64,000 bases of DNA from Microbaculum marinisediminis (GTDB taxonomy: Bacteria; Pseudomonadota; Alphaproteobacteria; Rhizobiales; Tepidamorphaceae). The notes beneath the pieces are model-generated. The model ran no database searches. It worked only from the letters and a program-made list of their open reading frames with translations, and was not told where the DNA came from. How positions within the stretch are numbered: position 1 is the first letter of the stretch; every line of letters starts with the position of its first letter. The stretch lies in assembly GCF_025397915.1 (NCBI RefSeq), contig NZ_JALIDZ010000002.1:62001-126000 (forward strand). Direction: 5' to 3'. This document shows, in pieces, positions 47,405 through 56,961 of this stretch. A program made the translations under genes and the position numbers.

Positions 47405-48067
47405 GTGATCCCTGACATCGATCCCCTTGATCAAAAGCCGGTACCGCCCGGCGCCCGCGGCGAGGGTTTCCTCGCGCCGGCCACCGTCGAGGAAGCCAGC
47501 GCGCTCCGGTTCGCGGCGATCTCCAGCCTCGTCCTGGCCGGCTTCGAGGCGCTCGTCGCCCTGCTCATCGGTTCCGTCGCCGTCATGGCGATCGCCATCG
47601 ATTCCCTGCGCGACGGCCTGAGCGCCGGCTCAGCGCTGGTGCTCGCAGGCCGCGACCGGCGCCTTTACCGACTCGCCGCCGTCATCGTCGCCGCCCTGAC
47701 GGCATTCGCCTTCCTCTGGATCGTCTGGATCGGCTTCACCCGGTTCGGCGTCGGCCGACTGCCCAATCCGTGGCTGATGATCGCCGTGGCGGCCATATCG
47801 TTGGCGGTGAACGTCATCACCGCGCTGCGGCTCAGGGTGATGGATGTGGGCGACGACGACGTGCGCTGGACCTGGCGGCAGACGCGCTGGGATTTCGTCG
47901 CCGATCTCGGCGTGATCGTCGCCGCACTCGCCATTTCCGATTTCGCCCAGCGCTGGCCCGACCTCGTCGCCGGCCTGCTTATCGCCGCCTTCAACCTGTG
48001 GGGCATCTGGAAGCTGGTCCGCGCCATGTGGGAGGCCGAAGCCGAGGATATCCGTGAGCGGTCCTAG
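47405..48067 (+). CDS. cation diffusion facilitator-like membrane protein
   Basis: Inner-membrane protein of 220 aa with six hydrophobic segments. The second helix region AVMAIAIDSLRDGLSAGSALVLAG and the later RWDFVADLGVIVAALAISDF resemble the metal-binding helices of CDF transporters, including Asp residues, but the usual His-rich loop and C-terminal cytoplasmic metal domain are absent. The protein is only the membrane half. The start is a GTG at 47405 with an AGGAA site. Its stop overlaps the converging GNAT gene by 4 bp (CTAG). Confidence 0.68.
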   Translation: MIPDIDPLDQKPVPPGARGEGFLAPATVEEASALRFAAISSLVLAGFEALVALLIGSVAVMAIAIDSLRDGLSAGSALVLAGRDRRLYRLAAVIVAALTAFAFLWIVWIGFTRFGVGRLPNPWLMIAVAAISLAVNVITALRLRVMDVGDDDVRWTWRQTRWDFVADLGVIVAALAISDFAQRWPDLVAGLLIAAFNLWGIWKLVRAMWEAEAEDIRERS

Positions 48068-48774
48068 CCGCTCTTCGCGGCATCCAGCGCCATCGCGGTC
48101 AGAGACTGCAGGCTGCGGCGCTGGTTCCCCTTGTCGTCGAAATTCGCCGGATCGAGCCAGGTCTCGAATGCCTCGCGCAGGCGCGGCCATTCGTCATCGG
48201 TGATCGAGAACCAGGCGGTGTCTCGGTTTTTTTCCTTTACCACCAGGTGCTTGCGGAAAATTCCTTCGAAACTGAATCCGAGCCGTTCGGCCGCGCGCTT
48301 CGACGCCGCGTTGGCATCGTTGCACTTCCATTCGTAGCGCCGATAACCGAGTTCGTCGAAGACGCGGCTGGCCATGAGATACATGGCCTCCGTCGCGCCC
48401 GGGGTGCGCTGGAGCAGCGGCGAATAGCAGATATGGCCGACCTCGATCACGCCATGCTCGGGAACGATGCGCATCAGGCTGGCGACGCCGACGGCCTTGC
48501 CCGTCGACAGATCGACGATCGAATGGAAGTATGGATCGTCGCCCGCCATCACGGTGCGGGCATGCTCGCGATAGGCGTCGATGTCGGCGAAGGGGCCGTA
48601 GGGCAGATAGGCCCATAGCGCCCCCTCCGTATCGCGCCGATAGGCCTCGAACAGGTCGGCGGCATGGGTGCCGATGTCGAACGGCTCGACCCGGACGAGC
48701 CGGCCGCGCATCGGCTCGCGGGAGGGGCGCGGCCGGATCGTCCAGCCGGACAGGTCCTCGTCGCTACGCGCCAC
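48064..48774 (-). CDS. GNAT acetyltransferase (RimJ/RimL type)
   Basis: N-acetyltransferase of 236 aa. It shows LVRVEPF, a core HSIVDLSTGKAVGVASLM, the CoA-proximal IEVGHICYSPLLQRTPGATEAMYLM and RYEWKCNDANAASKRAAERLGFSFEGIFRKH, the RimL-like A motif. It could modify ribosomal or other N-termini or a small metabolite. GTG at 48774 lies two bases after the nitroreductase stop, so it is translated downstream of it. No membrane segments. Confidence 0.83.
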   Translation of the reverse strand: MARSDEDLSGWTIRPRPSREPMRGRLVRVEPFDIGTHAADLFEAYRRDTEGALWAYLPYGPFADIDAYREHARTVMAGDDPYFHSIVDLSTGKAVGVASLMRIVPEHGVIEVGHICYSPLLQRTPGATEAMYLMASRVFDELGYRRYEWKCNDANAASKRAAERLGFSFEGIFRKHLVVKEKNRDTAWFSITDDEWPRLREAFETWLDPANFDDKGNQRRSLQSLTAMALDAAKSG

Positions 48775-48776
48775 CG

Positions 48777-49613
48777 CTATCGATCCTTCCCACGGGGACC
48801 GACTGTCGGCCCGGTAAGCGCATCCGCCCATTCGCCGGCCTTCTCCTCGAAGTCCTCCCAGTCGCGCATCTCCTCAACACCCCGATACATGGCGAACGGG
48901 CGCAGCTTCTCGACATAGAAATCGACCAGCTCCTGCGGCCGGAGCTTGTCCTTCTCGTAACCGTTCCAGTGGACGATCTGCTCGACCGGCCTGCGCCAGC
49001 GCAGCGAAACGTCCTTCTCGGGATAGCCGATCGGGATCGTTCCGTAGGCAATGAGCGGGTCGGGATAACCGAGCAGGTCGGACAGCTCGCGATTGGTCGT
49101 CGCCTCGCCGCCGCCGGACAGCCAGGCCGACGTCAGCCCACACGCGGTGACGGCGAGCTGGACGTTCTGGATCGCCGCGCCGATCGAGGCGAGCAGGATG
49201 TTCTCGTTGTTGGCGTGGTACTCGTCTTCCCAGTCCGAATCCGTGGCATTCGGAAACGACGCCTTCCAGCGTGGATCGCCGAGCACGACGACGATGGCGA
49301 CCGTGTTGGCCAAATAGGTCTTCTTGACCGCCGGGAAGCCCTTCACGTGGGCGATCAGCCGGTTCGACTGGCGCAGGAAGACTTCGAGCACCTTGTCCCG
49401 CATGTCAGGATCGTCGACGATCAGCACGTCGAAGCACTGGGTATTGGCGCCGGTCGGCGCCCAGCGGGCGGCCTCGGCGATCCGCATCAGCGTGTCCCGG
49501 TCGATCTGCCGCCCTTTCTCGAACCGGCGCACGCTGCGGCGCCGGCGCATCACATCGATCAGGGCATCGTAGTCGACGGTATGGTCTGCTTGCGCTACGG
49601 CTCGTTCGGACAT
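48777..49613 (-). CDS. nitroreductase family protein
   Basis: FMN-dependent NAD(P)H oxidoreductase of 278 aa. MRRRRSVRRFEKGRQIDRDTLMRIAEAARWAPTGANTQ holds the FMN-phosphate Arg residues, and LLASIGAAIQNVQLAVTACGLTSAW the second binding helix. The C-terminal half is longer than in E. coli NfsB. ATG at 49613 has GGGGGAGG upstream. Substrate is unknown. First gene of a two-gene operon with the GNAT gene. Confidence 0.88.
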   Translation of the reverse strand: MSERAVAQADHTVDYDALIDVMRRRRSVRRFEKGRQIDRDTLMRIAEAARWAPTGANTQCFDVLIVDDPDMRDKVLEVFLRQSNRLIAHVKGFPAVKKTYLANTVAIVVVLGDPRWKASFPNATDSDWEDEYHANNENILLASIGAAIQNVQLAVTACGLTSAWLSGGGEATTNRELSDLLGYPDPLIAYGTIPIGYPEKDVSLRWRRPVEQIVHWNGYEKDKLRPQELVDFYVEKLRPFAMYRGVEEMRDWEDFEEKAGEWADALTGPTVGPRGKDR

Positions 49614-49676
49614 GGGCCTTGCCCTCCCCCCTGCTGGCCACAAGAGGCTATGCGAGGGACGGCATGCCCGGCAACA

Positions 49677-49833
49677 GAGTCACTTCACAGATTGATTCAA
49701 GCTGCTGAGAAGCCGATTCAATCCGACAATGGCGACAATCCGGAAAAGGCGAGTCGGATGAATCGGATAGTCCGCGCCGTTAAAGCATCGATTCCGGAGG
49801 TTCGCCGCCGCCATCGTCTTCACAATCCGATTC
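49677..49833. promoter_or_regulatory. cluster of seven GANTC (CcrM) sites
   Basis: The intergenic region 49614-50025 has no gene. Within it, seven GANTC sites start at 49677, 49694, 49715, 49751, 49760, 49790 and 49829, in 157 bp. CCGATTCAA is repeated exactly at 49713 and 49827. GANTC is the site of the cell-cycle methyltransferase CcrM in alphaproteobacteria. It lies upstream of an FtsH-family gene. Confidence 0.7.
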
Positions 49834-50025
49834 AACACGGGCCGCAGTCCCCATACCTGCCCCTAAGGAAGACGCCGCGCACTTCGACTTCCGGCCCAGG
49901 CCTATTGCCCCTCCAAAGCCACCGGAAGCGGGCGGTCACGGCTCGCGCGAGGTGACGGGCGGGGTGACGGGCGGGCGAGCTTGTAATAGACCAGTGTGAT
50001 CCATCGGCCGGGATCGGGCAGCGGC

Positions 50026-51909
50026 ATGGCTCAGCTGGAAAAGAAGCACCAGATCAATCTCTGGTACGCGCTTATCGCGCTCGCGCTCCTGCTCCTGTTT
50101 CAGGGCTGGTACACGACCTGGAAGACGGTCGAGGCGATCCCTTATTCCGAATTCGAACAGTACCTGAAGGACCGCAAGATCGCGGAGGTCGAGGTCCGCA
50201 AGGAGCAACTGTTCGGCAAGTTCGCCGAACCGCAGGACGGTCGCACCTATTTCATCACCAACCGGGTCGACCCGGCCGTCGCCGAACAGCTCGAGAAGTA
50301 TCAGGTCAAATTCGACGGACGGGTCGAGGACACGTTCCTGTCGAACCTCCTGTCCTGGGTGCTGCCGGTCCTGCTGCTGTTCGGCCTGTGGGCCTTCTTC
50401 ATCCGCCGCTTTGCCGACAAGCAAGGCTTCGGCGGAATGATGACCGTCGGCAAGTCCAAGGCCAAGGTCTATGTCGAGCGCGACACTAAGGTGACCTTCA
50501 AGGACGTCGCCGGCGTCGACGAGGCCAAGGACGAGCTGAAGGAGATCGTCGCCTTCCTGCGCGATCCGCAGACCTACGGCCGGCTCGGCGCGCGCATTCC
50601 CAAGGGCATCCTGCTGGTTGGCCCGCCCGGCACCGGCAAGACGCTGCTCGCCCGCGCGGTGGCCGGCGAGGCCGGTGTTCCGTTCTTTTCGATTTCCGGT
50701 TCCGAATTCGTCGAGATGTTCGTCGGCGTCGGGGCCGCGCGGGTCCGCGACCTGTTCGAGCAGGCACGCAAGGCCAAGCCCTGCATCATCTTCATCGACG
50801 AACTCGACGCACTGGGCCGCGCGCGTAGCGCCGGCGGCGCCCTCGGCGGGCACGACGAGAAGGAGCAGACCCTGAACCAGCTTCTGGCCGAGCTCGACGG
50901 TTTCGATCCGTCGGAAGGCATCGTGCTGCTCTCGGCGACCAACCGGCCGGAAATCCTCGACCCGGCGCTTCTACGCGCCGGCCGCTTCGACCGGCAGGTA
51001 CTGGTCGACAGGCCCGACAGGCCCGGCCGGCTGGCGATCCTTCAGGTGCACATCAGGAAGGTGAAGGTCCTCGCCGAGGATGTCTCGCTCGACCAGATCG
51101 CGGCGCTTACGCCGGGCTTCACCGGCGCCGATCTCGCCAATCTGGTCAACGAGGCGGCCCTTCTGGCCACCCGCCGCGGCGGCGACCAGGTGACGATGGC
51201 CGACTTCACCAACGCCATCGAGCGCATCATCGCCGGGCTGGAGAAAAAAAGCCGCGTGCTCAACGAGCATGAGCGGCGCGTCGTCGCCCATCACGAGATG
51301 GGCCATGCCCTCGTCGCCGCCACGCTGCCCGGCATGGACCCGGTGCACAAGGTCTCGATCATCCCGCGCGGCGTCGGCGCCCTCGGCTACACCATCCAGC
51401 GGCCGACCGAGGACCGATTCCTGCAATCGACGGCGGACCTGGAGAACCGCATGACGGTGCTGATGGGCGGGCGCGCCGCCGAGCACATCGTCTTCGACGA
51501 GATCTCCACGGGGGCCGCCGACGACCTCGCCAAGGTGACCGATATCGCCCGGCGCATGGTCACCCGCTTCGGCATGGCCGGCGAAATCGGACAGGTCGTC
51601 TATGAAGAGGAACGCCAGGCCTTCCTCGGCGAAGCCTACGGCGCCTTCCAGACGCGCGAATACTCGGAAGAAACCGCCCGCGAGATCGATGTCGCGGTCA
51701 AGACGCGCGTCGACACTGCGTTCCAGGAGGCGATCCGGATCCTGACCGAGCGGCGCGGCGACCTCGATGCCGGCGCCCGGCTGCTGCTCGAAAGGGAGAC
51801 GATCACCGCGGCCGATTTCCCGCCGATCAGGGGAAAGGTGCCGGCCGGGGAAGCGGCGGAGGAAGAAACGCCGCAGGTCGGCATGGACGACAAATTGCGG
51901 GTCGACTGA
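50026..51909 (+). CDS. FtsH-family AAA+ zinc metalloprotease
   Basis: Membrane-anchored ATP-dependent protease of 627 aa. The N-terminus has a membrane segment ([18 protein letters not shown]), a periplasmic domain and a second segment ([18 protein letters not shown]). The AAA+ domain has Walker A GPPGTGKT, Walker [11 protein letters not shown], pore loop FVGVG and the second region of homology [21 protein letters not shown]. The zinc site is HHEMGHA (HExxH, HEMGH in place of HEAGH). The C-terminal third Zn ligand region is in [11 protein letters not shown]. It looks like the second FtsH copy of many alphaproteobacteria. ATG at 50026; weak ribosome site. Confidence 0.88.
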   Translation: MAQLEKKHQINLWYALIALALLLLFQGWYTTWKTVEAIPYSEFEQYLKDRKIAEVEVRKEQLFGKFAEPQDGRTYFITNRVDPAVAEQLEKYQVKFDGRVEDTFLSNLLSWVLPVLLLFGLWAFFIRRFADKQGFGGMMTVGKSKAKVYVERDTKVTFKDVAGVDEAKDELKEIVAFLRDPQTYGRLGARIPKGILLVGPPGTGKTLLARAVAGEAGVPFFSISGSEFVEMFVGVGAARVRDLFEQARKAKPCIIFIDELDALGRARSAGGALGGHDEKEQTLNQLLAELDGFDPSEGIVLLSATNRPEILDPALLRAGRFDRQVLVDRPDRPGRLAILQVHIRKVKVLAEDVSLDQIAALTPGFTGADLANLVNEAALLATRRGGDQVTMADFTNAIERIIAGLEKKSRVLNEHERRVVAHHEMGHALVAATLPGMDPVHKVSIIPRGVGALGYTIQRPTEDRFLQSTADLENRMTVLMGGRAAEHIVFDEISTGAADDLAKVTDIARRMVTRFGMAGEIGQVVYEEERQAFLGEAYGAFQTREYSEETAREIDVAVKTRVDTAFQEAIRILTERRGDLDAGARLLLERETITAADFPPIRGKVPAGEAAEEETPQVGMDDKLRVD

Positions 51910-52034
51910 AGCGCCGGCGCCCCGGCCGCCTATCCTTTTCGCATGACTGCCTTGCGGCACGGCAAGATTGTCGCAGGCACTCCCGACGTCTAAACCGTCT
52001 CCATGGCTCCCACCGTCTGTCGAACGCCCGCTTC

Positions 52035-53114
52035 ATGGCCGCCACCGGGCATCTGATCGTTTCCGTGAAAACGCTCGCCACCGTCGCCGTCGGCGCGACG
52101 GCAGGCTGGACGGCGTTCGAAGCCGGGCTGCCCCTACCGTGGATGATGGGACCGATGCTCGTCGTCGGCCTGATCGGCATCGCCGGGATCCAGCTCAACG
52201 GCCACGGCGTGCACGTGCCCATGTGGCTCCGCACCACTATGGTGCCGATCATCGGTGTCATGCTCGGCTCGGGCTTCACGCCGGCCGTCGTCGCCGGGAT
52301 GCGGGAATGGTGGATCACGCTGTCCGCCCTGGTCGTCTACATCGTGGTGACGTCCGGGCTCGTCTATCAGTTCTATCGGCGCGTCTACCGGTTCGATCCG
52401 GCAACCTCCTATTTCGCCTCGATCCCCGGCGGCCTGATCGACATGGCGATCATCGGCGAAGGCCAGGGCGGCGACGCGCGGACGATCTCGCTCATCCATT
52501 TTTCCCGTATCCTGATCTCCGTGATCGCCCTGCCCTTCCTGATGCGGCACATCTATTCGCCGACCGGACCGGCGAGCCTTGTACCGGGCGGGAGCGCAAC
52601 GATGGAACTGCGCGACCTGGTGTTGCTGGGCGGCTGCGCCGTGATCGGTTATTTCGGCGGCAGGCTCATCCGCCTGCCCGGCGCACAGATCTCGGGCCCC
52701 CTGGCGCTCAGCGCCATCCTGCACGCCACCGAGATCACCGTGGCGAGCCCGCCCGTCTGGCTGATCATATTCGCCCAGATCGTCGTCGGCTCCGCGCTCG
52801 GCGCGCGCTTCGCAGGCGTCTCCATCAAGGCCGCCGGCAAGCTGATGGTCGCGGCGATCTTCGCGACCATGATCATGTTCTCGATGACGGTCGCCGCGGC
52901 CTTCTCCCTGTCGCAGTTCGTCGACGAGCCGCTCGCCGCCCTGATCCTCGCCTATGCGCCGGGCGGCGTCACCGAGATGAGCCTGATCGCTCTGTCGCTC
53001 AATATCGGCGTCGCCTTCATCACGAGCCACCATATTGCGCGCATCGCGCTGTCGATCGGGTTGATGCCGTTCCTGTGGCGACACGTGGTCTCGAAGCGGG
53101 TCGGCAAGGCCTGA
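52035..53114 (+). CDS. AbrB-family membrane protein
   Basis: Membrane protein of 359 aa with about ten hydrophobic segments in two AbrB-type duplicated halves: LPLPWMMGPMLVVGLIGIAG in the first and LPGAQISGPLALSAILHATEI in the second, and PGGLIDMAIIGEGQGGD and APGGVTEMSLIALS in matching loops. The family (PF05145) is called putative ammonia monooxygenase or AbrB regulator; its real function is not settled. Independent gene, 125 bp after the FtsH-family gene. Confidence 0.8.
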   Translation: MAATGHLIVSVKTLATVAVGATAGWTAFEAGLPLPWMMGPMLVVGLIGIAGIQLNGHGVHVPMWLRTTMVPIIGVMLGSGFTPAVVAGMREWWITLSALVVYIVVTSGLVYQFYRRVYRFDPATSYFASIPGGLIDMAIIGEGQGGDARTISLIHFSRILISVIALPFLMRHIYSPTGPASLVPGGSATMELRDLVLLGGCAVIGYFGGRLIRLPGAQISGPLALSAILHATEITVASPPVWLIIFAQIVVGSALGARFAGVSIKAAGKLMVAAIFATMIMFSMTVAAAFSLSQFVDEPLAALILAYAPGGVTEMSLIALSLNIGVAFITSHHIARIALSIGLMPFLWRHVVSKRVGKA

Positions 53115-53171
53115 ATCCAGCGCCTGCGGCGCGGGCCACTCGGGCATTGCGGTAATCTATCTCCGGGAAAC

Positions 53172-54623
53172 CTAGAACTTCCCGCCCGTGCGGAAGCCGC
53201 CGCGACCGCCGAAACCGCCACCGGTGCGGAAACCGCCGCGACCGAAGCCGCCGCGGCCGAAACCGCCCGACGAGCCCGACCGGCGCGGCTTGAAGATCGA
53301 GCCCCCGCCGGGGGCATGCCCCCAGGGGCCGGGACGAGACGGGCCGTCGGAATACTTGCCGCGCCGACGCATTTCCGCCCATACGGCCGCCCCGGAAATG
53401 ACGCCGCGCAGAAGCTCCTTCAGGAAATCCTCGACCATGTCGTCGTCGAATTCCCAGCGGTCGTCGTCGTAGCGTTCGCCGACGAAACGGCCGCGGACCT
53501 CCTGCAACTCGCCGAGCTTGTTCTCGAGATCGCGCTCGACCTTGCGGCGGCGGTCGAGATCGTGCTCCAGATCCTCGATGTCGTCGCGCAGATCGTCGAT
53601 CGTCTCGACAAGCCGCTCGTCGGTGGGATCGGGCGTCAACAGCGCGGCGCGGTGGAGCTGCTTCAGGCTCGTGTCCTGCAGGGCACCGACGATCGCGTCG
53701 ATCGCGGACCGCGACGCCTCGTCCTCGCCGCGATTGACGGCCGCGCTCTTGGTCTGGAGCGCCGTGCGCGCGGCTATCAACTCGTTCAGCCGGTCGGCTA
53801 CCTTGGCAAGCTCCGCCTCGTCGGCATCGACGGTCTCGTCAAGCGCAAGAACGCCGGCCTCGCCCCGCCTTTCCCTCTCGAATGCGACGAGACGCCCGGC
53901 TTTGTCCTCGGCCGCCTCGCGCGATCGCACCGCATGCTCGCCGAGGCGCTCGGGAAGTTCCAGCAGCATGTGATAGTTCGGCCGGGCACCGTGATAGCGC
54001 ACGAGCCGCGCGACCCAGGCATCGAGCATGCGGGTCAGCCCCCGGCCGCTATAGTCCGAGGTGCCATAGCCGCGCTTCCACAGATACATGAACAGCGCGT
54101 CGGCTTCGTAGGGCGCCCCCTTCTCGATACGGTCGTCCTTGGCGAGTTCCGCCTTGCGCTCCGCCTCGACGGCAACCTTTTCGGCGGTTTCGACGGCGGC
54201 GATGCGCTCCAGGTAGTTCGCGTCGTCCTTCAGCGTTTCGAGGAGTTCCGCGTCCTTCGCGTCGATCTGCGCGCGCAGGTCGGTGATGCTGCGGGAGAGG
54301 CGGTCGCGGTCGGCTTCCAGAGCCTCGATCTCCGCGGTGGCCACCTCTATCTCCTGGGCGAGGTTGGCCAGCGCGGTATCCCGAGCCGCCCTGAGACGCC
54401 TGATCTCGGCCTGCGCACGGTCGAGCCGGCCGCCGAGCGCGGCGTCACCGTCCTGACCGAGTCGGAAGGCCGCCAACTCGCGGAAGGCAGCTATTTCCTT
54501 TTCTCGCAGCGCTGCGATCCGCTCGGCCATCCGGGAAATCTCGCCGGCGAGTTTCTGCTCCTCGCGGCGCAATCCGGCGATTTCACGATCGATACGCTCA
54601 AGCGTCTTGCGGCCCTTCGACAT
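53172..54623 (-). CDS. coiled-coil protein with Gly/Phe/Arg-rich tail
   Basis: Protein of 483 aa, no signal peptide. Residues 1-150 and about 240-390 are long coiled coils of Arg/Glu/Ala. A central globular segment (DALFMYLWKRGYGTSDYSGRGLTRMLDAWVARL) and an acidic EFDDDMVEDFLKELLRG precede a C-terminal low-complexity region of about 30 residues rich in G, F and R (GGFGRGG, FRTGG). Such tails can bind RNA or phase-separate; this is inference. It is last in a three-gene operon with 54636-55574 (13 bp away) and 55631-56812. I recognise no family. Confidence 0.78.
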   Translation of the reverse strand: MSKGRKTLERIDREIAGLRREEQKLAGEISRMAERIAALREKEIAAFRELAAFRLGQDGDAALGGRLDRAQAEIRRLRAARDTALANLAQEIEVATAEIEALEADRDRLSRSITDLRAQIDAKDAELLETLKDDANYLERIAAVETAEKVAVEAERKAELAKDDRIEKGAPYEADALFMYLWKRGYGTSDYSGRGLTRMLDAWVARLVRYHGARPNYHMLLELPERLGEHAVRSREAAEDKAGRLVAFERERRGEAGVLALDETVDADEAELAKVADRLNELIAARTALQTKSAAVNRGEDEASRSAIDAIVGALQDTSLKQLHRAALLTPDPTDERLVETIDDLRDDIEDLEHDLDRRRKVERDLENKLGELQEVRGRFVGERYDDDRWEFDDDMVEDFLKELLRGVISGAAVWAEMRRRGKYSDGPSRPGPWGHAPGGGSIFKPRRSGSSGGFGRGGFGRGGFRTGGGFGGRGGFRTGGKF

Positions 54624-54635
54624 CCCGCTCCCCGC

Positions 54636-55574
54636 CTACCAGTCGGTGATCGCGCCGCCGCTGACCGGCATGGCGTAATCGGGTTCGAGGGTGCCCCGGC
54701 GCTTGGCGCCGAGAATGTCTTCCTGGATGATGCCGTCGTCTTCCTTGTCCCGGCGCACGCTGTTGAAGGTGGTCTCGGGCACGCGCACGGCCCATTGCGT
54801 CACGGTTTCGGCCTTTCCGGTTTCCTCGTTGGTGACGGAAACCGTCACCGGCTGTGCTCTGCGGTTCAGCGCCTCCACGATCAGGTAGTAGTTGCGAGCA
54901 TCCGGATTGGCTTCCGGGATGCGCCACAGGCCTGAGGTCGCACCGGGGCGGGAGACGATCCGCAGGACGTATTCCTGATCGAGCCGACCGCGCAGATCCT
55001 CAAGCTGGGCGACGGCGGACCGGGCGCCGTCGAGATCGTTCTCGGCGAGGGCCCTGTCGCCGTCGGCCCTGATCGATTGGGCCATCCGGCTGGCTTCGGG
55101 CGCCTGCGATCCGGATTCGATCGCGGCGGACAATGTCTCGAGCCGCTTCGGCAACGTCTGCGTCAGTTCGATCTGCCGCGCTTCGGCACGCTGCTCGGCG
55201 GGAACGGTCACGAGGAAATGCCAAGCGCCCCAGGCGATCGCGACCGCGGCGACGATGCCGAGCGCCGCCTTGCCCCAGGCGTGGCGGCGCACGTAGAGCC
55301 TTGCCAGGGAAACGGAAAAGCTCGGCTCGGGCGGCGTGTAGACGAAGCGCTGCTCCTTCAGCGCCTCGACGCCCTCGGCCAGGATAGCGTCCGTTACCTC
55401 GATGCCTTGCGAGGCATAGATCTCGCGCAGCCGCGCGATGAGCTGACGGTCGCGCTCCTCCTCGTTCAGCTCGCGCGCGACGAGGTTCTCGCGATGGCGC
55501 AACGTGTCGACCACGTCCATCGCGAGCATGACCTCTTCGAGCGGTCGCTTCTGTTTCGGTGCAGGATCAGCCAT
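54636..55574 (-). CDS. membrane-anchored hypothetical protein (DUF6384-like)
   Basis: Protein of 312 aa. An N-terminal cytoplasmic helical part (PLEEVMLAMDVVDTLRHRENLVARELNEEERDRQ) leads to one membrane helix (ALGIVAAVAIAWGAWHFLVTV, about 105-125). A periplasmic part follows with a helical segment and a beta domain (YVLRIVSRPGATSGLWRIPEANPDARNYYLIVEAL). I believe this matches proteins catalogued as DUF6384, but my recall is uncertain. It is the middle gene of the three-gene operon and could link the two coiled-coil proteins to the membrane. Confidence 0.78.
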   Translation of the reverse strand: MADPAPKQKRPLEEVMLAMDVVDTLRHRENLVARELNEEERDRQLIARLREIYASQGIEVTDAILAEGVEALKEQRFVYTPPEPSFSVSLARLYVRRHAWGKAALGIVAAVAIAWGAWHFLVTVPAEQRAEARQIELTQTLPKRLETLSAAIESGSQAPEASRMAQSIRADGDRALAENDLDGARSAVAQLEDLRGRLDQEYVLRIVSRPGATSGLWRIPEANPDARNYYLIVEALNRRAQPVTVSVTNEETGKAETVTQWAVRVPETTFNSVRRDKEDDGIIQEDILGAKRRGTLEPDYAMPVSGGAITDW

Positions 55575-55630
55575 TGCGCCCAGTCCGGTCCGCCGAGGCC
55601 TTCAACTTACCTCAAACCGGGTTCGGTTCG

Positions 55631-56812
55631 TCACGCCAGTGCGTTTCCCTCGGCCGCGAGCTTGGCGAGCCGGCGCTTGCCGTCCTCAACCGCATCGCGA
55701 ATCTCCTCGGAGTTCTGCGTGGCGAGCTTGCGCATTTCCGTGATGATCTCGGTGGACCGCTCCTGGAAGCCGATCACCGAATCGACAAGGCTCTTCACCG
55801 CGTCGGCACGCACCGTCGGACCGTAGCCTGCCTTCAGCGCGGCTTCCTGCACCTGATTGCCGATCTCGCCAAGCGTTTCCAGGCTCTTGGACACGCCCTC
55901 CTTCATCGCATCGAGCGTCTTGGTCGACTCGTTGAGGCCGAACAGGCCGGTGAACGAGGCCTTCAGCGCGGTCAGCACCGTCTCGTTGGTGGAGAAGAAG
56001 CTGATCGCCTGCTGATAGACCCGCTCCTTCGCATTGGTCGTCTGCATCAGGCGGGCCATCACCACTTCCGAGGTGTTGTAGCCGATGGTCAGGTTGTCGG
56101 AGAGGTCCTTGGCGACCTGGTAGCGCTTGTCCTCGTCCTGCATCGCCCGCATCTTCTCGTCGCGGTCGAGTTCGAGGCGCGCGCGTTCGGCGGGCTCCAC
56201 GTCGGCCGCCGCCGCGACCTTGGCCGAGGCGTCCTCCAGTATCTTCCTGGCCGCATCGAGCTTTTCCTCGGCAGCCTTCAGAACCTCCAGCGCCAGCACC
56301 TCGGCGTTCTTCAGGGCGCCGCGGAAATCGCTGTAGGCTTCCTGGATGATGTGCTCGCGCTCGATCTGGTCCTTGGTGTCGCGGGCGACGTCCAGATAGG
56401 TCTTCCTGATGTCCTCGAACCGGTCGGCAATATCGCCCCGGCTGACCTTCATCCAGACGTTCTGCACCCGCTCCCAGGAACTGATCGTTCCGTCGGCGAG
56501 CTGATCTACCATCCCCTTTGCATCGTCGCGGATGGAATCGAACGACTGGGTGATGTCGTCGTAGCGCTCGCCGATGTTCATCGCGGCGATCTGCTCGCGC
56601 ACCACTTCGTTGAAGAACGAGGCCTGCTGCAGGGTCCGGGCGATGATCACGGTCTTCTCCGGCGCAAGATCGGAGATCTTGTTCAGCAGCGCGACGATCG
56701 GCGCTTCCTCGCCCTCCTTCGGTACCAGACCGATATCGCGAAGGGCTCCCATCGCGCGATCGAGATACTGCATGGGCGTCAACGACGCCGACTGGCCCGT
56801 CGTCTCGTTCAT
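55631..56812 (-). CDS. coiled-coil protein of unknown function
   Basis: Protein of 393 aa, almost entirely helical and without signal peptide or membrane helix; long coiled coils at about 90-240 and 280-390 (LKNAEVLALEVLKAAEEKLDAARKILEDAS region). It has FFNEVVREQIAAMN and QQAISFFSTNETVLTALKASFTGLFGLNES. The composition recalls PspA- or TelA-linked helical proteins, but no specific family is assigned. ATG at 56812 has AGAGGGAG upstream. It is the first gene of the operon, divergent from the antiporter. Confidence 0.78.
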   Translation of the reverse strand: MNETTGQSASLTPMQYLDRAMGALRDIGLVPKEGEEAPIVALLNKISDLAPEKTVIIARTLQQASFFNEVVREQIAAMNIGERYDDITQSFDSIRDDAKGMVDQLADGTISSWERVQNVWMKVSRGDIADRFEDIRKTYLDVARDTKDQIEREHIIQEAYSDFRGALKNAEVLALEVLKAAEEKLDAARKILEDASAKVAAAADVEPAERARLELDRDEKMRAMQDEDKRYQVAKDLSDNLTIGYNTSEVVMARLMQTTNAKERVYQQAISFFSTNETVLTALKASFTGLFGLNESTKTLDAMKEGVSKSLETLGEIGNQVQEAALKAGYGPTVRADAVKSLVDSVIGFQERSTEIITEMRKLATQNSEEIRDAVEDGKRRLAKLAAEGNALA

Positions 56813-56961
56813 AGCTCACTCCCTCTCTGGCCGGTCCGCCTCGAAACCCTCGGGCCGGGCCCGCTAATTTAGTGGCATCCGCCGCCAAGAATAAGACGCG
56901 ATGGCTCGATTTCACCGCAAATATGGAACTTTTTCACCTTATTTGATGACATACTGGCCGC

